From: Leptospira noumeaensis
Lineage (GTDB): Bacteria; Spirochaetota; Leptospiria; Leptospirales; Leptospiraceae
NCBI RefSeq assembly: GCF_004770765.1
Contig: NZ_RQFK01000011.1
Location: 124,001 to 188,000 of the forward strand
DNA: 64,000 nt
Direction of reading: 5' to 3'
In this document: positions 9,231 to 18,602 of the stretch, one piece after another
How positions within the stretch are numbered: position 1 is the first letter of the stretch
Layout of the letters: the number at the start of each line of letters is the position of its first letter
Program-made: the position numbers and the translations under genes
Notes under the pieces: model-generated
Database searches by the model: none
The model's input: the letters and a program-made list of their open reading frames with translations, nothing else
What the model was told of the DNA's origin: nothing

Positions 9231-9495
9231 TGGTTTCAAAATTACGACTAACCAAAGATTCTAAAGCGAGAATTGCCTCCTCTTCTCTTTTCCCATCAGC
9301 CTTAACAGAAAACTCGGTTCCAGGCCCAAGCGCCAACATCATTAGGCCCATAATGGATTTCCCATTCACTTCTATGTCGTCCTTGATGACAAAAATTTCA
9401 CAAGGAAAACTTGCTGCCATCTTTACAAACAAAGAGGCAGGTCTTGCGTGAAGGCCCGAACTATCTTCTCTAATCTTTAACTGGATTTGTTTCAA
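9220..9495 (-). CDS. ptsH: HPr family phosphocarrier protein
   Basis: A 91-residue HPr-like protein with phosphorylatable His16 in GLHARPAS and Ser47 in NGKSIMGLMMLA, the site used by HPr kinase. Both phosphorylation sites are thus intact. It begins at a TTG inside the last 26 bases of hprK and ends inside the kinase gene that follows, so the three genes are tightly coupled. No enzyme I or sugar-specific enzyme II is seen in the window. Spirochaete PTS proteins are generally thought to be regulatory rather than sugar-transporting; that this one controls the adjacent kinase or sigma-54 output is inference. Confidence 0.92.
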   Translation of the reverse strand: MKQIQLKIREDSSGLHARPASLFVKMAASFPCEIFVIKDDIEVNGKSIMGLMMLALGPGTEFSVKADGKREEEAILALESLVSRNFETNAN

Positions 9496-10438
9496 TGGAA
9501 TTCTGTTGGATGTAAGTATTTAGTTTATTCGAAAATTCTTTTGCGCTGTTTTTTCCCATTTTGCGTAAACGTTGGTTCATTGCTGCCGTTTCTACAATGA
9601 TAGGAATGTTTCTTCCAGGTTTGACTGGAATTTCAATGTATGGAACTGAAACACCTAAAATTTCTTCCGTACTTTGTTCGATTCCGGTTCGTTCATAATC
9701 ACCAGAAGTTTGTTCTTCCCATTCTTTTAAGTTTATGATGAGTTCAATGAGTTTATGATCTCTTACCGATCCAACACCAAACAGATCTTTGATGTTTAGT
9801 ATACCCAGACCACGAATCTCCATATGATGACGGAGTAAATCGGAACAAGAACCAATGAGATAACTTTCACTTAGGCGACGGATCTCCACCATATCATCGG
9901 CGACGAGCCTATGACCACGTTCAATGAGTTCAAGTGCTGTTTCACTTTTTCCAACTCCCGAACGACCCGTAAGCAAAGTTCCAATTCCAAATACTTCAAT
10001 GAGTACACCATGACGCATCGTTCGTGGAGCGAGGGCTCTATCTAAAATTTGGGAAATTAAAGTAATGAATCTATGAGTGGCAATTTCCGTTTTAAAAAGC
10101 GGGATCCCTTTGGTTTTGGCTCTTTCGACAAAAGGAATTTGTGGTTCGTTCCCATGTGTATAAATAATACAATTCAAATGGAATTCAAAAAATTTATCAG
10201 TGATTTCATTGAGTTTTTCTTCTGATAAAGAATTGAGATAAGCCCATTCCCCTTTGCCTAAAATCTGAATGCGATCATTGGCAAAAAAATCAAAAAATCC
10301 AGTGAGTGATAATCCAGGTCGATTGATTTCTGCATTATTGATACGATTCGATAACCCGGCTTCGCCTGTGATCAAATTCAACTGTAGATCTTCATGATCT
10401 CTTAAAATTGTATCAACTGTGATCCCAGGAACTGGCAT
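9470..10438 (-). CDS. hprK: HPr kinase/phosphorylase
   Basis: A 322-residue enzyme that phosphorylates or dephosphorylates the regulatory serine of HPr. The N-terminal HprK domain (about 5-130) is followed by the catalytic domain with the conserved RHGV (142-145), Walker A GRSGVGKS (158-165), VADDMVEIRR (179-188) and the family signature EIRGLGILNI (207-216). Length and motifs are typical, so it should be bifunctional. It sits four bases after rpoN and overlaps the HPr gene, a PTS-Ntr-like arrangement also seen in proteobacteria and other spirochaetes. Confidence 0.95.
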   Translation of the reverse strand: MPVPGITVDTILRDHEDLQLNLITGEAGLSNRINNAEINRPGLSLTGFFDFFANDRIQILGKGEWAYLNSLSEEKLNEITDKFFEFHLNCIIYTHGNEPQIPFVERAKTKGIPLFKTEIATHRFITLISQILDRALAPRTMRHGVLIEVFGIGTLLTGRSGVGKSETALELIERGHRLVADDMVEIRRLSESYLIGSCSDLLRHHMEIRGLGILNIKDLFGVGSVRDHKLIELIINLKEWEEQTSGDYERTGIEQSTEEILGVSVPYIEIPVKPGRNIPIIVETAAMNQRLRKMGKNSAKEFSNKLNTYIQQNSIETNPVKD

Positions 10439-10442
10439 TGGT

Positions 10443-11864
10443 TTACCCCTTTAGAGAACTGATCCGTTTCCTTTCATTGGAAGGCAGGATTCTTAAGACC
10501 TTTCTATATTTTGCAACCGTCCGCCTTGCAATTTCAATTCCTTTTTTCTCCATAAGTTCCACGATATCCTGATCAGATAAAGGATTGTTTTCGTCTTCGT
10601 CCTTTACCAAATTCCGAATGATCTCGTGGATTTTTTTGGAACTCTCTTTTCCTCCTTCAGAAGACTTAACTCCCGAAGAAAAAAACCATTTGAGTTCGAA
10701 AATTCCCCAAGTGGTTTGGATGTATTTATTTGTTGTTATGCGAGAGATTGTAGACTCATGTAAATTTAACTTTTCAGCAACTTCCTTTAAGGTGAGTGGT
10801 TTGATAAAACCGATTCCTCCTCGGAAAAAATCCACCTGAAAATCAATGATACAACTGACAACACGTTGTAAAGTTTGTCTTCTTTGTTGGATGGAACGAA
10901 TGAGCCACTGAGCGGAACTAAATTTTGTTTGAAAATATTCCTTTTCCTTCGGTGGTAATTTTTGATTTAAAAGCTCTCTGTATTCTTCTTGGATGGATAG
11001 TTTTGGCAACCATTCATCGTTAATAAAAATATTAAATTCGTTTCCTATCGCTTTTACAACTACGTCTGCGACGACGTAATCAATTTTTCTACCTTGGTAG
11101 GTTGTGGCAGGGTATGGTTCTAATTTTTTAATTAACCGAGCCAAGGTTAAAATTTCTTCTTCCGTGATTTTTAAGTTTTTAGCGATTTTTTTATAATCTA
11201 CTTTTTCAAGGTCAGACAAAAACTCCCCAATCAGTTGGTGCAAAAGGTGGTTATCGGGAAAAAGAATTTTTCCCTGGATGAGAAGGGTTTCCTGCATATC
11301 ACGAGCACCAATCCCAATGGGATCGAGTTCGTTCACAACCTGCAAAACTCGCCGAACTTTTGTTTCGGGATATCCCATTTCTTTTGAAACAAGAGTTAAG
11401 TCATCGGTGATAAATCCTTTGTCATCAATCATACTAATCAGAACTTCACCAATTTCAAATTCCAATTTGGTAAGTTTGATAAGCCTTAATTGGTTGAGTA
11501 AATGTTCTTCTAATGTTTCCCCACGAGTGGATGATTCTATGTATTTTTGGTTCCTATCACTGGCTTCGGTATCATAAGAACGTGGCCCCTCTAAAGAATA
11601 AGAATCCTGCCAATTGACATCTGTACTTTTTTCATGATTTAGTTTTTCTAAACGTTTTACTTCATCGATCGAAAAAAGTTCAGGCATTTTTGTTTTTTCA
11701 TCCACTCCGACTTCATCCAATAATGGATTTTCCAAAAGTTCATTTTGAATTTTATCGGAAAGTTCTAATGTAGATAAAGATAACAATTCGATGGACTGAC
11801 GTAAGTCCTGGGTCATCACTAATTTCTGCGTTTGGCGTTGTGAAAGTGAAGCCCCGAGTTTCAT
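10443..11864 (-). CDS. rpoN: RNA polymerase sigma-54 factor
   Basis: A 473-residue sigma-54. Region I is Gln- and Leu-rich (MKLGASLSQRQTQKLVMTQ, then DLRQSIELLSL), region II is acidic (about 55-105), the core-binding region follows, and region III ends with an HTH (LHESTISRITTNKYIQTTWG) and the RpoN box ARRTVAKYR about 30 residues from the C terminus. Length is normal. It lies directly between lptB (one base gap) and hprK, the same order found in many proteobacteria (lptB-rpoN-hpf-ptsN), except that here hprK and HPr follow. Confidence 0.97.
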   Translation of the reverse strand: MKLGASLSQRQTQKLVMTQDLRQSIELLSLSTLELSDKIQNELLENPLLDEVGVDEKTKMPELFSIDEVKRLEKLNHEKSTDVNWQDSYSLEGPRSYDTEASDRNQKYIESSTRGETLEEHLLNQLRLIKLTKLEFEIGEVLISMIDDKGFITDDLTLVSKEMGYPETKVRRVLQVVNELDPIGIGARDMQETLLIQGKILFPDNHLLHQLIGEFLSDLEKVDYKKIAKNLKITEEEILTLARLIKKLEPYPATTYQGRKIDYVVADVVVKAIGNEFNIFINDEWLPKLSIQEEYRELLNQKLPPKEKEYFQTKFSSAQWLIRSIQQRRQTLQRVVSCIIDFQVDFFRGGIGFIKPLTLKEVAEKLNLHESTISRITTNKYIQTTWGIFELKWFFSSGVKSSEGGKESSKKIHEIIRNLVKDEDENNPLSDQDIVELMEKKGIEIARRTVAKYRKVLRILPSNERKRISSLKG

Positions 11865-12638
11865 TTATAATTTAAAATCCTCACCTAAATAAATTCGTCT
11901 AGTTTCTGGGTCATTAATCAAATCATCAGCCGTACCAGAAATTAAAATCCGTCCGCTGTACATGATATAGGCTCTATCAGTAATTTTTAATGTTTCTCTA
12001 ACATTATGGTCTGTAATCAAAATTCCAAGCCCCCTTTCCTTTAAGGATTGGATTACATTTTGAATGTCTTTCACCGCAATTGGATCAACACCAGCAAAAG
12101 GTTCGTCAAGTAGGATAAAGTCGGGATTGGTAACAAGGGCTCTTGCAATTTCACAGCGCCGCCTCTCACCACCGGACAAAGTGTATCCTTTTTGGTTGGC
12201 CACTCGCATGATTTGTAATTCCATAAGGAGTTCGTCCCTGCGACGAATGATTTCATCACCCGGGAGGTTCATGGTTTCCAAAATGGCTTCTAAGTTTTCG
12301 GCAACTGTCAATTTGCGGAAGATACTTGCTTCCTGTGCCAAATAACCCACACCCATCCTTGCGCGGATATGCATGGGTGCCTTTGTCAAATCTTCATTGT
12401 CAATAAACACATGACCTTCATCAGGAGTGACAAAACCTACACTCATATAAAAACTCGTTGTTTTTCCAGCCCCATTAGGCCCAAGTAAACCAACAATTTC
12501 GCCTTTTCTAATATAAAAACTAACGCCATCGACTACTTTGCGTTTGTTATAGATTTTTACTAAATTTTCCATCCGGAATGTTTTTACATTCGGATCCATT
12601 TCTTTTGTAATTATTTGTGTTTTACTTTTTTTCGCCAT
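11865..12638 (-). CDS. lptB: LPS export ABC transporter ATP-binding protein LptB
   Basis: A 257-residue ABC ATPase. Walker [14 protein letters not shown] (about 54-66), Q-loop [13 protein letters not shown], signature LSGGERRR, Walker [14 protein letters not shown] and the H-loop TDHNVRETL match LptB closely. It powers extraction of LPS from the inner membrane with LptF and LptG, which are not in the window. About 20 extra residues precede the usual start. The gene overlaps the end of the upstream lptA-like gene by 17 bases and is followed at once by rpoN. Confidence 0.95.
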   Translation of the reverse strand: MAKKSKTQIITKEMDPNVKTFRMENLVKIYNKRKVVDGVSFYIRKGEIVGLLGPNGAGKTTSFYMSVGFVTPDEGHVFIDNEDLTKAPMHIRARMGVGYLAQEASIFRKLTVAENLEAILETMNLPGDEIIRRRDELLMELQIMRVANQKGYTLSGGERRRCEIARALVTNPDFILLDEPFAGVDPIAVKDIQNVIQSLKERGLGILITDHNVRETLKITDRAYIMYSGRILISGTADDLINDPETRRIYLGEDFKL

Positions 12639-13959
12639 TCGGTATTACCTTAAGCCCATCTGTAAGAAAGGCTTTGTCCGACTTGGGAAAGAGAATGATC
12701 TTTCCCGCTGAAACTTTGGTATTGTCTTTTACAAGAGTAGGATTTCCTTCCATGACCAATTCATCTCGTTTTTCATGATATGTTGCATATTCACCGGTTG
12801 CAGTAGCTGTTTGTGTTTCTACCTGAACATTACCACGCGCTACAACCTCAAAACGTTCATCAAATCTTTCCAAAAAAACAGCCGTTAGCTGACCACGTTC
12901 ACTCAATTCTTTTTTATCTAAAAACACGATCCGTGGACTTTCTGTTAAATAGGAATAACCTTTATCTTTATCATAGGAAAGTAATCCCCCTTCCATTCGG
13001 TATCCATTTTCACGATCCAAATAACTGACATTTCCAGTGGCTTTGATATCTTTATTATTACGGCGACTTTCCAAAAGATTGGCCTTAAATTCAGAACTGG
13101 TTCGATACATAAATGCATCACCATTCATGGAAGTGATTGTTTCTTTTCCTTTGTTCTGGTGCGTTAGAGTTTTACCTGTAAACAAAGTGACCACACGTTC
13201 TTTGGTTGTGGTATCTTTTTCTTTGTCTTTTTTATTTTCGTAAGATACTTGGTAAATGGTAGCATCCCCATCCAATTGAATACTCCCTTCTTTTACAAAA
13301 TAAGAAAGTGTTTTCCCAATTAGAAATCGATTTTCAGAAAACAAAAATGGCTCACCCGCTAAATCAATCCGATCTTCTTTTTCAGAAAATACGGCATCCT
13401 CACCGAAGACCTGAAATTCGTCTGAGGTGACCACCACTCGGCCAGCTAAATTTGTTTTTGCTTCTTCTAAATACCGAACAATGGATTGGCATTGGATTTT
13501 AACAACTTTCCCATCTTTTTTCTGATTGAGAACTGGGTTATTTTCTAAACTAACCGTACCCGCCATTTTATTATAAATGCCTTTTGATGCAGTGAGAGTG
13601 ACGCCGTTTTGGAAGTCTTCGACAACCACTTGGCCTTTCAAATTTCCTATAAGTGCATCTTCTCCAATGATTTCAATTTCTCTTGCACTTAGTTTGATGG
13701 TTTTATGCATAATGTAAGCACCACCACCTAAAATAAATACTTTCACAGGAAACCCATTAATAGTGCGTTCTTCTTGGGTGAGACTACTTCCTCCCCAAAC
13801 CACAGGAATTTTATCTTTTTTATCCTTCTTTTTTTCGGGAGAAAAAATAGAATTTTCATTCTTTAATAAATCTTCAGAACCGTATAACACGGGTATAGGG
13901 GATGGATTAACCCGAAGGATAGAAACAAACAAAAGATAAAACAAAATTTGTTTTTTCAT
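12622..13959 (-). CDS. lptA: LptA/OstA-like periplasmic LPS transport protein
   Basis: A 445-residue protein with an N-terminal signal segment (about 1-20, hydrophobic [12 protein letters not shown]). From about residue 70 on it consists of repeating short beta-strand units such as [21 protein letters not shown] and [20 protein letters not shown], typical of the OstA/LptA beta-jellyroll. E. coli LptA is about 185 residues, so this one holds two or more such domains, perhaps forming a longer bridge. Between lptC and lptB its role in carrying LPS across the periplasm is well supported. The symbol is given by context and fold. Confidence 0.83.
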   Translation of the reverse strand: MKKQILFYLLFVSILRVNPSPIPVLYGSEDLLKNENSIFSPEKKKDKKDKIPVVWGGSSLTQEERTINGFPVKVFILGGGAYIMHKTIKLSAREIEIIGEDALIGNLKGQVVVEDFQNGVTLTASKGIYNKMAGTVSLENNPVLNQKKDGKVVKIQCQSIVRYLEEAKTNLAGRVVVTSDEFQVFGEDAVFSEKEDRIDLAGEPFLFSENRFLIGKTLSYFVKEGSIQLDGDATIYQVSYENKKDKEKDTTTKERVVTLFTGKTLTHQNKGKETITSMNGDAFMYRTSSEFKANLLESRRNNKDIKATGNVSYLDRENGYRMEGGLLSYDKDKGYSYLTESPRIVFLDKKELSERGQLTAVFLERFDERFEVVARGNVQVETQTATATGEYATYHEKRDELVMEGNPTLVKDNTKVSAGKIILFPKSDKAFLTDGLKVIPNGEKK

Positions 13960-14501
13960 TATTTTTCCTTCAGCGGATTACTTCCGCCAACCGTCACAGC
14001 TTTTGGTTGGATGATGGTAAACTTATTGAGACTTTTATCGGCACGAAGTCCTTTCCCGCGAATGGTAGTTCCATCTGAATACACAAGTACATCATCTTCA
14101 GATGATAAGGTTTTATCATCCAAGTTGTAAGTAAGAGTTTCAGACTCTATATATTTACCGTCGTTTGTTTTTAATTTAACCTTCCCACTAAGGACTACCG
14201 TTTTTGTGGAGTGGTTGATTTCCCCTCGATCGCCGGTCATTGCAGACGTAACTTTCCCTTTTTCTAATTGTTTGAACTCGAAACCATACACGATGGTTTT
14301 GTTTTCTTTAGGGAAAATATATGATTCATCCCCTTTGAGTTTCCATTCCAATTCCCCCGATTCTTTATAAGAAGACCGAGAAAAATTACGCATAGAAATC
14401 ATAGAACCTGATTCTTTTTCCACTTCAATACGAAGGTATTCTTTATCTTTACAGCTAACAATTGCTAAAAGATAGAAAAATATTTTCAACCTTCGCATCA
14501 T
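13959..14501 (-). CDS. lptC: LptC-like lipoprotein
   Basis: A 180-residue protein with an N-terminal hydrophobic segment ending in LLAIVSC, a plausible spirochaetal lipobox that would make C17 the lipidated first residue. The rest is beta-rich with LptC-like phrases such as WKLKGDESYIFPKEN, GDRGEINHSTKTVVLSGKVKL and IRGKGLRADKSLNKF. LptC normally docks LptA to the LptBFG complex with a membrane helix; here a lipid anchor would replace it. It lies nine bases after kdsA and its stop shares a base with the lptA start (TAATG). Confidence 0.8.
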   Translation of the reverse strand: MMRRLKIFFYLLAIVSCKDKEYLRIEVEKESGSMISMRNFSRSSYKESGELEWKLKGDESYIFPKENKTIVYGFEFKQLEKGKVTSAMTGDRGEINHSTKTVVLSGKVKLKTNDGKYIESETLTYNLDDKTLSSEDDVLVYSDGTTIRGKGLRADKSLNKFTIIQPKAVTVGGSNPLKEK

Positions 14502-14510
14502 AAAGAATGA

Positions 14511-15356
14511 TTAATCCTCTAAAAATTTGGTTTTTACCAAACGATCGAGTTCCAAAAGTTGGGTTAATAGAGTTCTGGCTTTTGCTAATGGAAACTGAGT
14601 GGTGGCATCAGATAATGCTTTTTCTGGATCTGGATGTACTTCCATAAAAAGTCCTTCCACTCCAACAGAGACAGCTCCGCGAACCATATGAGGAATGAAT
14701 TCACGAACCCCACCTGTAATGTTTCCTGCAGCACCAGGAAGTTGTGCGGAATGAGTGGCATCAAAAACAATAGGAATTCCATGTTTGTGCATCATAGGAA
14801 TCCCGCGTAAGTCAAACACCAAGTTGCCGTATCCGAAACTAGCTCCCCTTTCGGTCACCATATACTTTTCAGATCCAGACTCTTGGATTTTTGTTTTGAT
14901 ATGACGGGTGTCATCTGGTGCCATAAACTGGCCTTTTTTTACATTCACCCATTTTCCAGTTTCCGCTGCCTTTGCAATGAGATCAGTTTGGCGGCTAAGA
15001 AAAGCTGGAATTTGAAAGATATCAACTGTATCTTTTAAAGGATCTACTTGGATGGTTTCATGAATGTCAGTAAGCACGGGAACATTGTATTTGTTTTTGA
15101 TAAAATCCAGAAGTTTCCTTCCTTCCTCTAAACCAGGTCCCCTATAAGAATTGATGGAAGACCGATTGGCTTTGTCAAAAGAAGATTTAAAGATATAAAC
15201 AATCCCTAAATCATCACAAATGGCTTTCATCTCTCCACAAACTCTGTCGAGTAAATCTTTGTTTTCCATGACACAAGGTCCGGAAATTAGAAAGAAGGGA
15301 TTACGACCCCCGATTTTTTTACCGAAAAACTCTCTTTCTTCAATTAAATCGTACAT
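14511..15356 (-). CDS. kdsA: 3-deoxy-8-phosphooctulonate synthase (Kdo-8-P synthase)
   Basis: A 281-residue aldolase-type barrel that condenses phosphoenolpyruvate with arabinose 5-phosphate to give Kdo 8-phosphate for the LPS core. Motifs: FFLISGPCVMENKD, FKSSFDKANRSS, GPGLEEGRKLL, VLTDIHE, WVNVKKGQFMAP, ERGASFGYGNLV, VFDATHSAQLPG and VHPDPEKALSDA. The length is usual. It begins one base after the pyrG stop, and the lptC, lptA and lptB genes follow, a known pyrG-kdsA-lpt association. Confidence 0.97.
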   Translation of the reverse strand: MYDLIEEREFFGKKIGGRNPFFLISGPCVMENKDLLDRVCGEMKAICDDLGIVYIFKSSFDKANRSSINSYRGPGLEEGRKLLDFIKNKYNVPVLTDIHETIQVDPLKDTVDIFQIPAFLSRQTDLIAKAAETGKWVNVKKGQFMAPDDTRHIKTKIQESGSEKYMVTERGASFGYGNLVFDLRGIPMMHKHGIPIVFDATHSAQLPGAAGNITGGVREFIPHMVRGAVSVGVEGLFMEVHPDPEKALSDATTQFPLAKARTLLTQLLELDRLVKTKFLED

Positions 15357-15357
15357 C

Positions 15358-16992
15358 TTAATCCTCCGTTTTTTTAGCTAGTTTGGATGCGGCGCGAATG
15401 AAACCGGCAAAAAGTGGATGTGGATCTGTTGGCTTGGATTGGAATTCCGGATGAAACTGCACTCCCACAAACCAAGGATGGTTTGCCACTTCTACAATTT
15501 CCGCCAAACTTCCATCAGGTGAGAATCCCGCAAGATTCATACCTTTTTTTTCGAAATCATCTTTGTATCGCAAAGTGAATTCAAATCTATGTCTATGTCT
15601 TTCAGAAATTCGTTCTGCCTTGTATTCAGAATAAGCAAGACTTCCCTTTTTTACGATACAAGGATAAGCCCCAAGTCGCATGGTTCCACCCATACGTTCG
15701 ATTTCTTTTTGTTCTTCGATCATAGAAATCACAGGATGATCTACATTGGGTTTAAATTCTGTGGAGTTAGCATCCTTATAACCCAAAACATTTCTTGCAA
15801 ATTCAATGACAGCACACTGCATCCCAAGGCAAATTCCAAAAAATGGAATTTGTTTGGTTCTGGCATATTGGATGGCGGCAATTTTGCCTTCAATCCCTCG
15901 TTCCCCAAATCCGCCGGGGACTAAAATTCCATGTACACCTTTTAAATGGTCTTTGATATTTTTAGAATCGATATCTTCTGGATTGATTTTGATGACATTC
16001 ACTTCTACGTCATTGGCAATCCCACCATGAGCCAATGATTCATAAACCGAACGATAGGCATCTTGTAACGAAATGTATTTTCCAATCAACGCTACCTTTA
16101 CGGTCTTCTTCGTGTTACGAATTTTTTTGACCATATTTTCCCACTGGGAAAAATTCAGCTTACGAAGATCCATACCAAGAGCATTGAGGACCACTTCATC
16201 CAATTTATCTTCCCGATACATGAGAGGAATTTCATAGATAGAAGTTGTGATATCAACCGCTGAGATTACATTTTGTTCTTTAACGTTACAAAAGAGAGAA
16301 ATTTTATTTTTCATCTCCTTTGACATTGGTTTGTTGATCCGGCAAATAAGGATGTCTGGTTGGATTCCAAGTGCCAGGAGTTCTTTTACAGAATGTTGTG
16401 TTGGTTTTGTTTTTGCTTCGCCCGCTGCTGTAATGGTTGGGACAAGAGTTAGGTGCAAAAACAAAACTTGGCCTGCACCATGTTCATAACGCATTTGCCT
16501 GATGGCTTCGAGAAAGGGAACGGACTCAATGTCACCTACGGTTCCACCGATTTCTACAATTACAAAATCTGTTTCTTGGTCTCGTGTTAAGTTATAAATA
16601 CGGTTTCGAATTTCATTGGTGATATGTGGTACAACTTGTACGGTTCTTCCTAAATAATCACCTTTTCTTTCTCTTTCAATCACCGCATGATAAATTTGAC
16701 CAGTGGATACGGAATTTTTACGAGAGAATTTAGATTTTGTAAATCTTTCGTAATAACCTAAATCTAAATCTGTTTCTGCACCGTCTTCGGTGACATACAC
16801 TTCCCCATGTTGGTACGGACTCATCGTACCTGGGTCAATGTTGATATAGGGATCCATTTTTTGTAAAGAGACGGTATAACCCCTGGCTTCTAACAAACAA
16901 CCGAGAGCTGCAACGGTAACCCCTTTGCCTAAAGAAGAGGAAACGCCACCGGTAATAAAAATATATCTGGTCTTGGACAAAATGGACCTCAA
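15358..16992 (-). CDS. pyrG: CTP synthase
   Basis: A 544-residue enzyme that converts UTP to CTP with glutamine. The synthetase domain starts with KYIFITGG-like TRYIFITGGVSSSLGKG and contains KMDPYINIDPGTMSPYQHGE and EDGAETDLDLGYYERF. The glutamine amidotransferase domain (from about 300) has VPGGFGERG, nucleophile FFGICLGMQC and the VQFHPEF His/Glu pair. Length and motifs are ordinary. It heads the kdsA-lpt run and supplies CTP needed for CMP-Kdo and phospholipid synthesis. Confidence 0.98.
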   Translation of the reverse strand: MRSILSKTRYIFITGGVSSSLGKGVTVAALGCLLEARGYTVSLQKMDPYINIDPGTMSPYQHGEVYVTEDGAETDLDLGYYERFTKSKFSRKNSVSTGQIYHAVIERERKGDYLGRTVQVVPHITNEIRNRIYNLTRDQETDFVIVEIGGTVGDIESVPFLEAIRQMRYEHGAGQVLFLHLTLVPTITAAGEAKTKPTQHSVKELLALGIQPDILICRINKPMSKEMKNKISLFCNVKEQNVISAVDITTSIYEIPLMYREDKLDEVVLNALGMDLRKLNFSQWENMVKKIRNTKKTVKVALIGKYISLQDAYRSVYESLAHGGIANDVEVNVIKINPEDIDSKNIKDHLKGVHGILVPGGFGERGIEGKIAAIQYARTKQIPFFGICLGMQCAVIEFARNVLGYKDANSTEFKPNVDHPVISMIEEQKEIERMGGTMRLGAYPCIVKKGSLAYSEYKAERISERHRHRFEFTLRYKDDFEKKGMNLAGFSPDGSLAEIVEVANHPWFVGVQFHPEFQSKPTDPHPLFAGFIRAASKLAKKTED

Positions 16993-17043
16993 AAAAGAAT
17001 GTTTTTTACAGAGTGGTGGGATTTGGGTCCAAAATCAATACGT

Positions 17044-17532
17044 TTAGGAAGGAGATTTTGCTTTTTCTAAAATCTTGGTTGTGGATTTTCCCTGAACAAA
17101 AGGCAAAATTTGAATATCCGCTCCCATCTCTTTTAAAATTTGGTATTCCGGCAGGGTTTCTACTTGGTAGTCTCCTCCCTTGGAATGAACCGATGGTTTT
17201 ACTTTTTTCAAAATTTCGAGAGGAGTATCCTCTGCAAACGAAGATACAAAGTCTACAGAAGAGAGACCGGCAAGGACTGTCATTCGGTCTTCACAAGAAT
17301 TGATGGGTCGAGTCTCCCCTTTTAGTCGCCTAACACTGGCATCTTCATTGACCCCAATCCATAGTAAATCCCCTAAATCACGAGCCTGAGCCAAATAACT
17401 CACATGGCCTGGGTGCAAAATATCAAAACATCCATTGGTAAAAACAATTCGTTTCCCTTCGAGTGACTTTCTTTTGGATTCAATTTGATCTAAAGGAACA
17501 ATTTTGGAATTTAATTGATCGTAAAAACTCAT
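17044..17532 (-). CDS. rfaE2: D-glycero-beta-D-manno-heptose 1-phosphate adenylyltransferase
   Basis: A 162-residue nucleotidyltransferase with FTNGCFDILHPGHVSYL (HxGH nucleotide-binding motif), INSCEDRM and a conserved SKGGDYQ near residue 118. It corresponds to the C-terminal half of E. coli HldE and adenylates heptose 1-phosphate to give ADP-heptose. The kinase half is a separate gene just upstream that overlaps by four bases. The two-gene form (HldA plus HldC) is found in many non-enteric bacteria. Confidence 0.92.
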   Translation of the reverse strand: MSFYDQLNSKIVPLDQIESKRKSLEGKRIVFTNGCFDILHPGHVSYLAQARDLGDLLWIGVNEDASVRRLKGETRPINSCEDRMTVLAGLSSVDFVSSFAEDTPLEILKKVKPSVHSKGGDYQVETLPEYQILKEMGADIQILPFVQGKSTTKILEKAKSPS

Positions 17533-18548
17533 GCGGTTACATCCAAATAACCAAGTGTTTGTAAGGCCTCTTCAATTTCTGTTTGTGTGACAGTGGCAGC
17601 ACCTAACTTACCTACAACGATCCCTGCACTGACATTGGAAATGAGTGCTGCATCAGCAATCGGCATTCCTGTAGCAACAAAGGCAGTGTATGTGGTAATC
17701 ACAGTGTCCCCCGCACCCGTCACATCAAAAACTTCTTTGGCCACTGTTGGGATGTGGTAAAAGGAATCAGTCTTTCTTTCATAAATGGACATTCCTTTTT
17801 CCCCACGAGTGATCATCATGGCATCGGGTGTGAGTTTTTCAGAAATTTCCCGACAAGCCGTTTCAATTTCAGAATCACTGATGAGTTTTCTACCCAAAGC
17901 CTTTCCGGCTTCATGATGATTCGGAGTCATAATATGGATATTTTTATATAAGAAAAAGTGGCTTACTTGCGGATCAACTGTCACAATTTTATTCTCAAGG
18001 TTACAAAGAGCAATGACGGACTGAATGAGTGAAGGTGTGAGATACCCTTTATCATAATCTGATAAAATAACAGCGGAACATTCTTTTAATTTTGATTCAA
18101 ATTGTTTGAGAACAGAACTTTCTTCTTCTTTTGTCAGAGGAACTACTTCCTCTCTGTCCACCCGACAAATTTGTTGGTGGGTCGCTATGATCCTAGTTTT
18201 TAAAATGGTAGGAAGGGTTTTGGATTTTAATAAAACTAAATCTTCTTTCGAAACCGAATTTTTGAGTAAAAGTCCTTCTAAAGAATCCCCAGCTTTGTCC
18301 TCTCCAATTCGTCCAAATACGGCTCCAGAAACTCCAATGGATGATAAATTCTGAACCACATTGCCCGATCCACCTAAGGATTGTTTTTCGTTTCGAACCC
18401 AAACTACGGGTACAGGAGCTTCAGGGGAAATTCGTTCCACAGAACCAATCAAATATTCATCCAAAATCAAATCGCCAATCACAAGTATTTTGATTTTGCC
18501 TAAATCCTCGAAAGATTTACGAAGTGAAGTTTTCTTAATTTTCAACAA
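17529..18548 (-). CDS. rfaE1: D-glycero-beta-D-manno-heptose 7-phosphate kinase
   Basis: A 339-residue ribokinase-family enzyme. The N-terminal part has ILVIGDLILDEYLIG, SPEAPVPV and LGGSGNVVQNL; the C-terminal part has the anion hole and catalytic base DVTGAGDTVITTY. It phosphorylates heptose 7-phosphate at C1, feeding the adenylyltransferase encoded next. Its 5' end is 54 bases from a divergent gene, and that gap holds a good promoter for the other strand. The first step of the pathway (gmhA) is also in this window near 41.6 kb. Confidence 0.92.
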   Translation of the reverse strand: MLKIKKTSLRKSFEDLGKIKILVIGDLILDEYLIGSVERISPEAPVPVVWVRNEKQSLGGSGNVVQNLSSIGVSGAVFGRIGEDKAGDSLEGLLLKNSVSKEDLVLLKSKTLPTILKTRIIATHQQICRVDREEVVPLTKEEESSVLKQFESKLKECSAVILSDYDKGYLTPSLIQSVIALCNLENKIVTVDPQVSHFFLYKNIHIMTPNHHEAGKALGRKLISDSEIETACREISEKLTPDAMMITRGEKGMSIYERKTDSFYHIPTVAKEVFDVTGAGDTVITTYTAFVATGMPIADAALISNVSAGIVVGKLGAATVTQTEIEEALQTLGYLDVTA

Positions 18549-18558
18549 AGCCAGATCC

Positions 18559-18587
18559 TTGAATTAGTTTACAACTAAACATAGAAT
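18559..18587 (+). promoter_or_regulatory. Predicted sigma-70-type promoter with a palindrome in its spacer
   Basis: A -35 box TTGAAT and a -10 box TAGAAT are separated by exactly 17 bases. The spacer contains a perfect dyad, TTAGTT-TAC-AACTAA (18564-18578), where a repressor could sit. Transcription would begin about 8 bases before the GTG of the next gene, so the leader would be very short. Confidence 0.5.
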
Positions 18588-18602
18588 CTAAAACCTTTCT
18601 CT

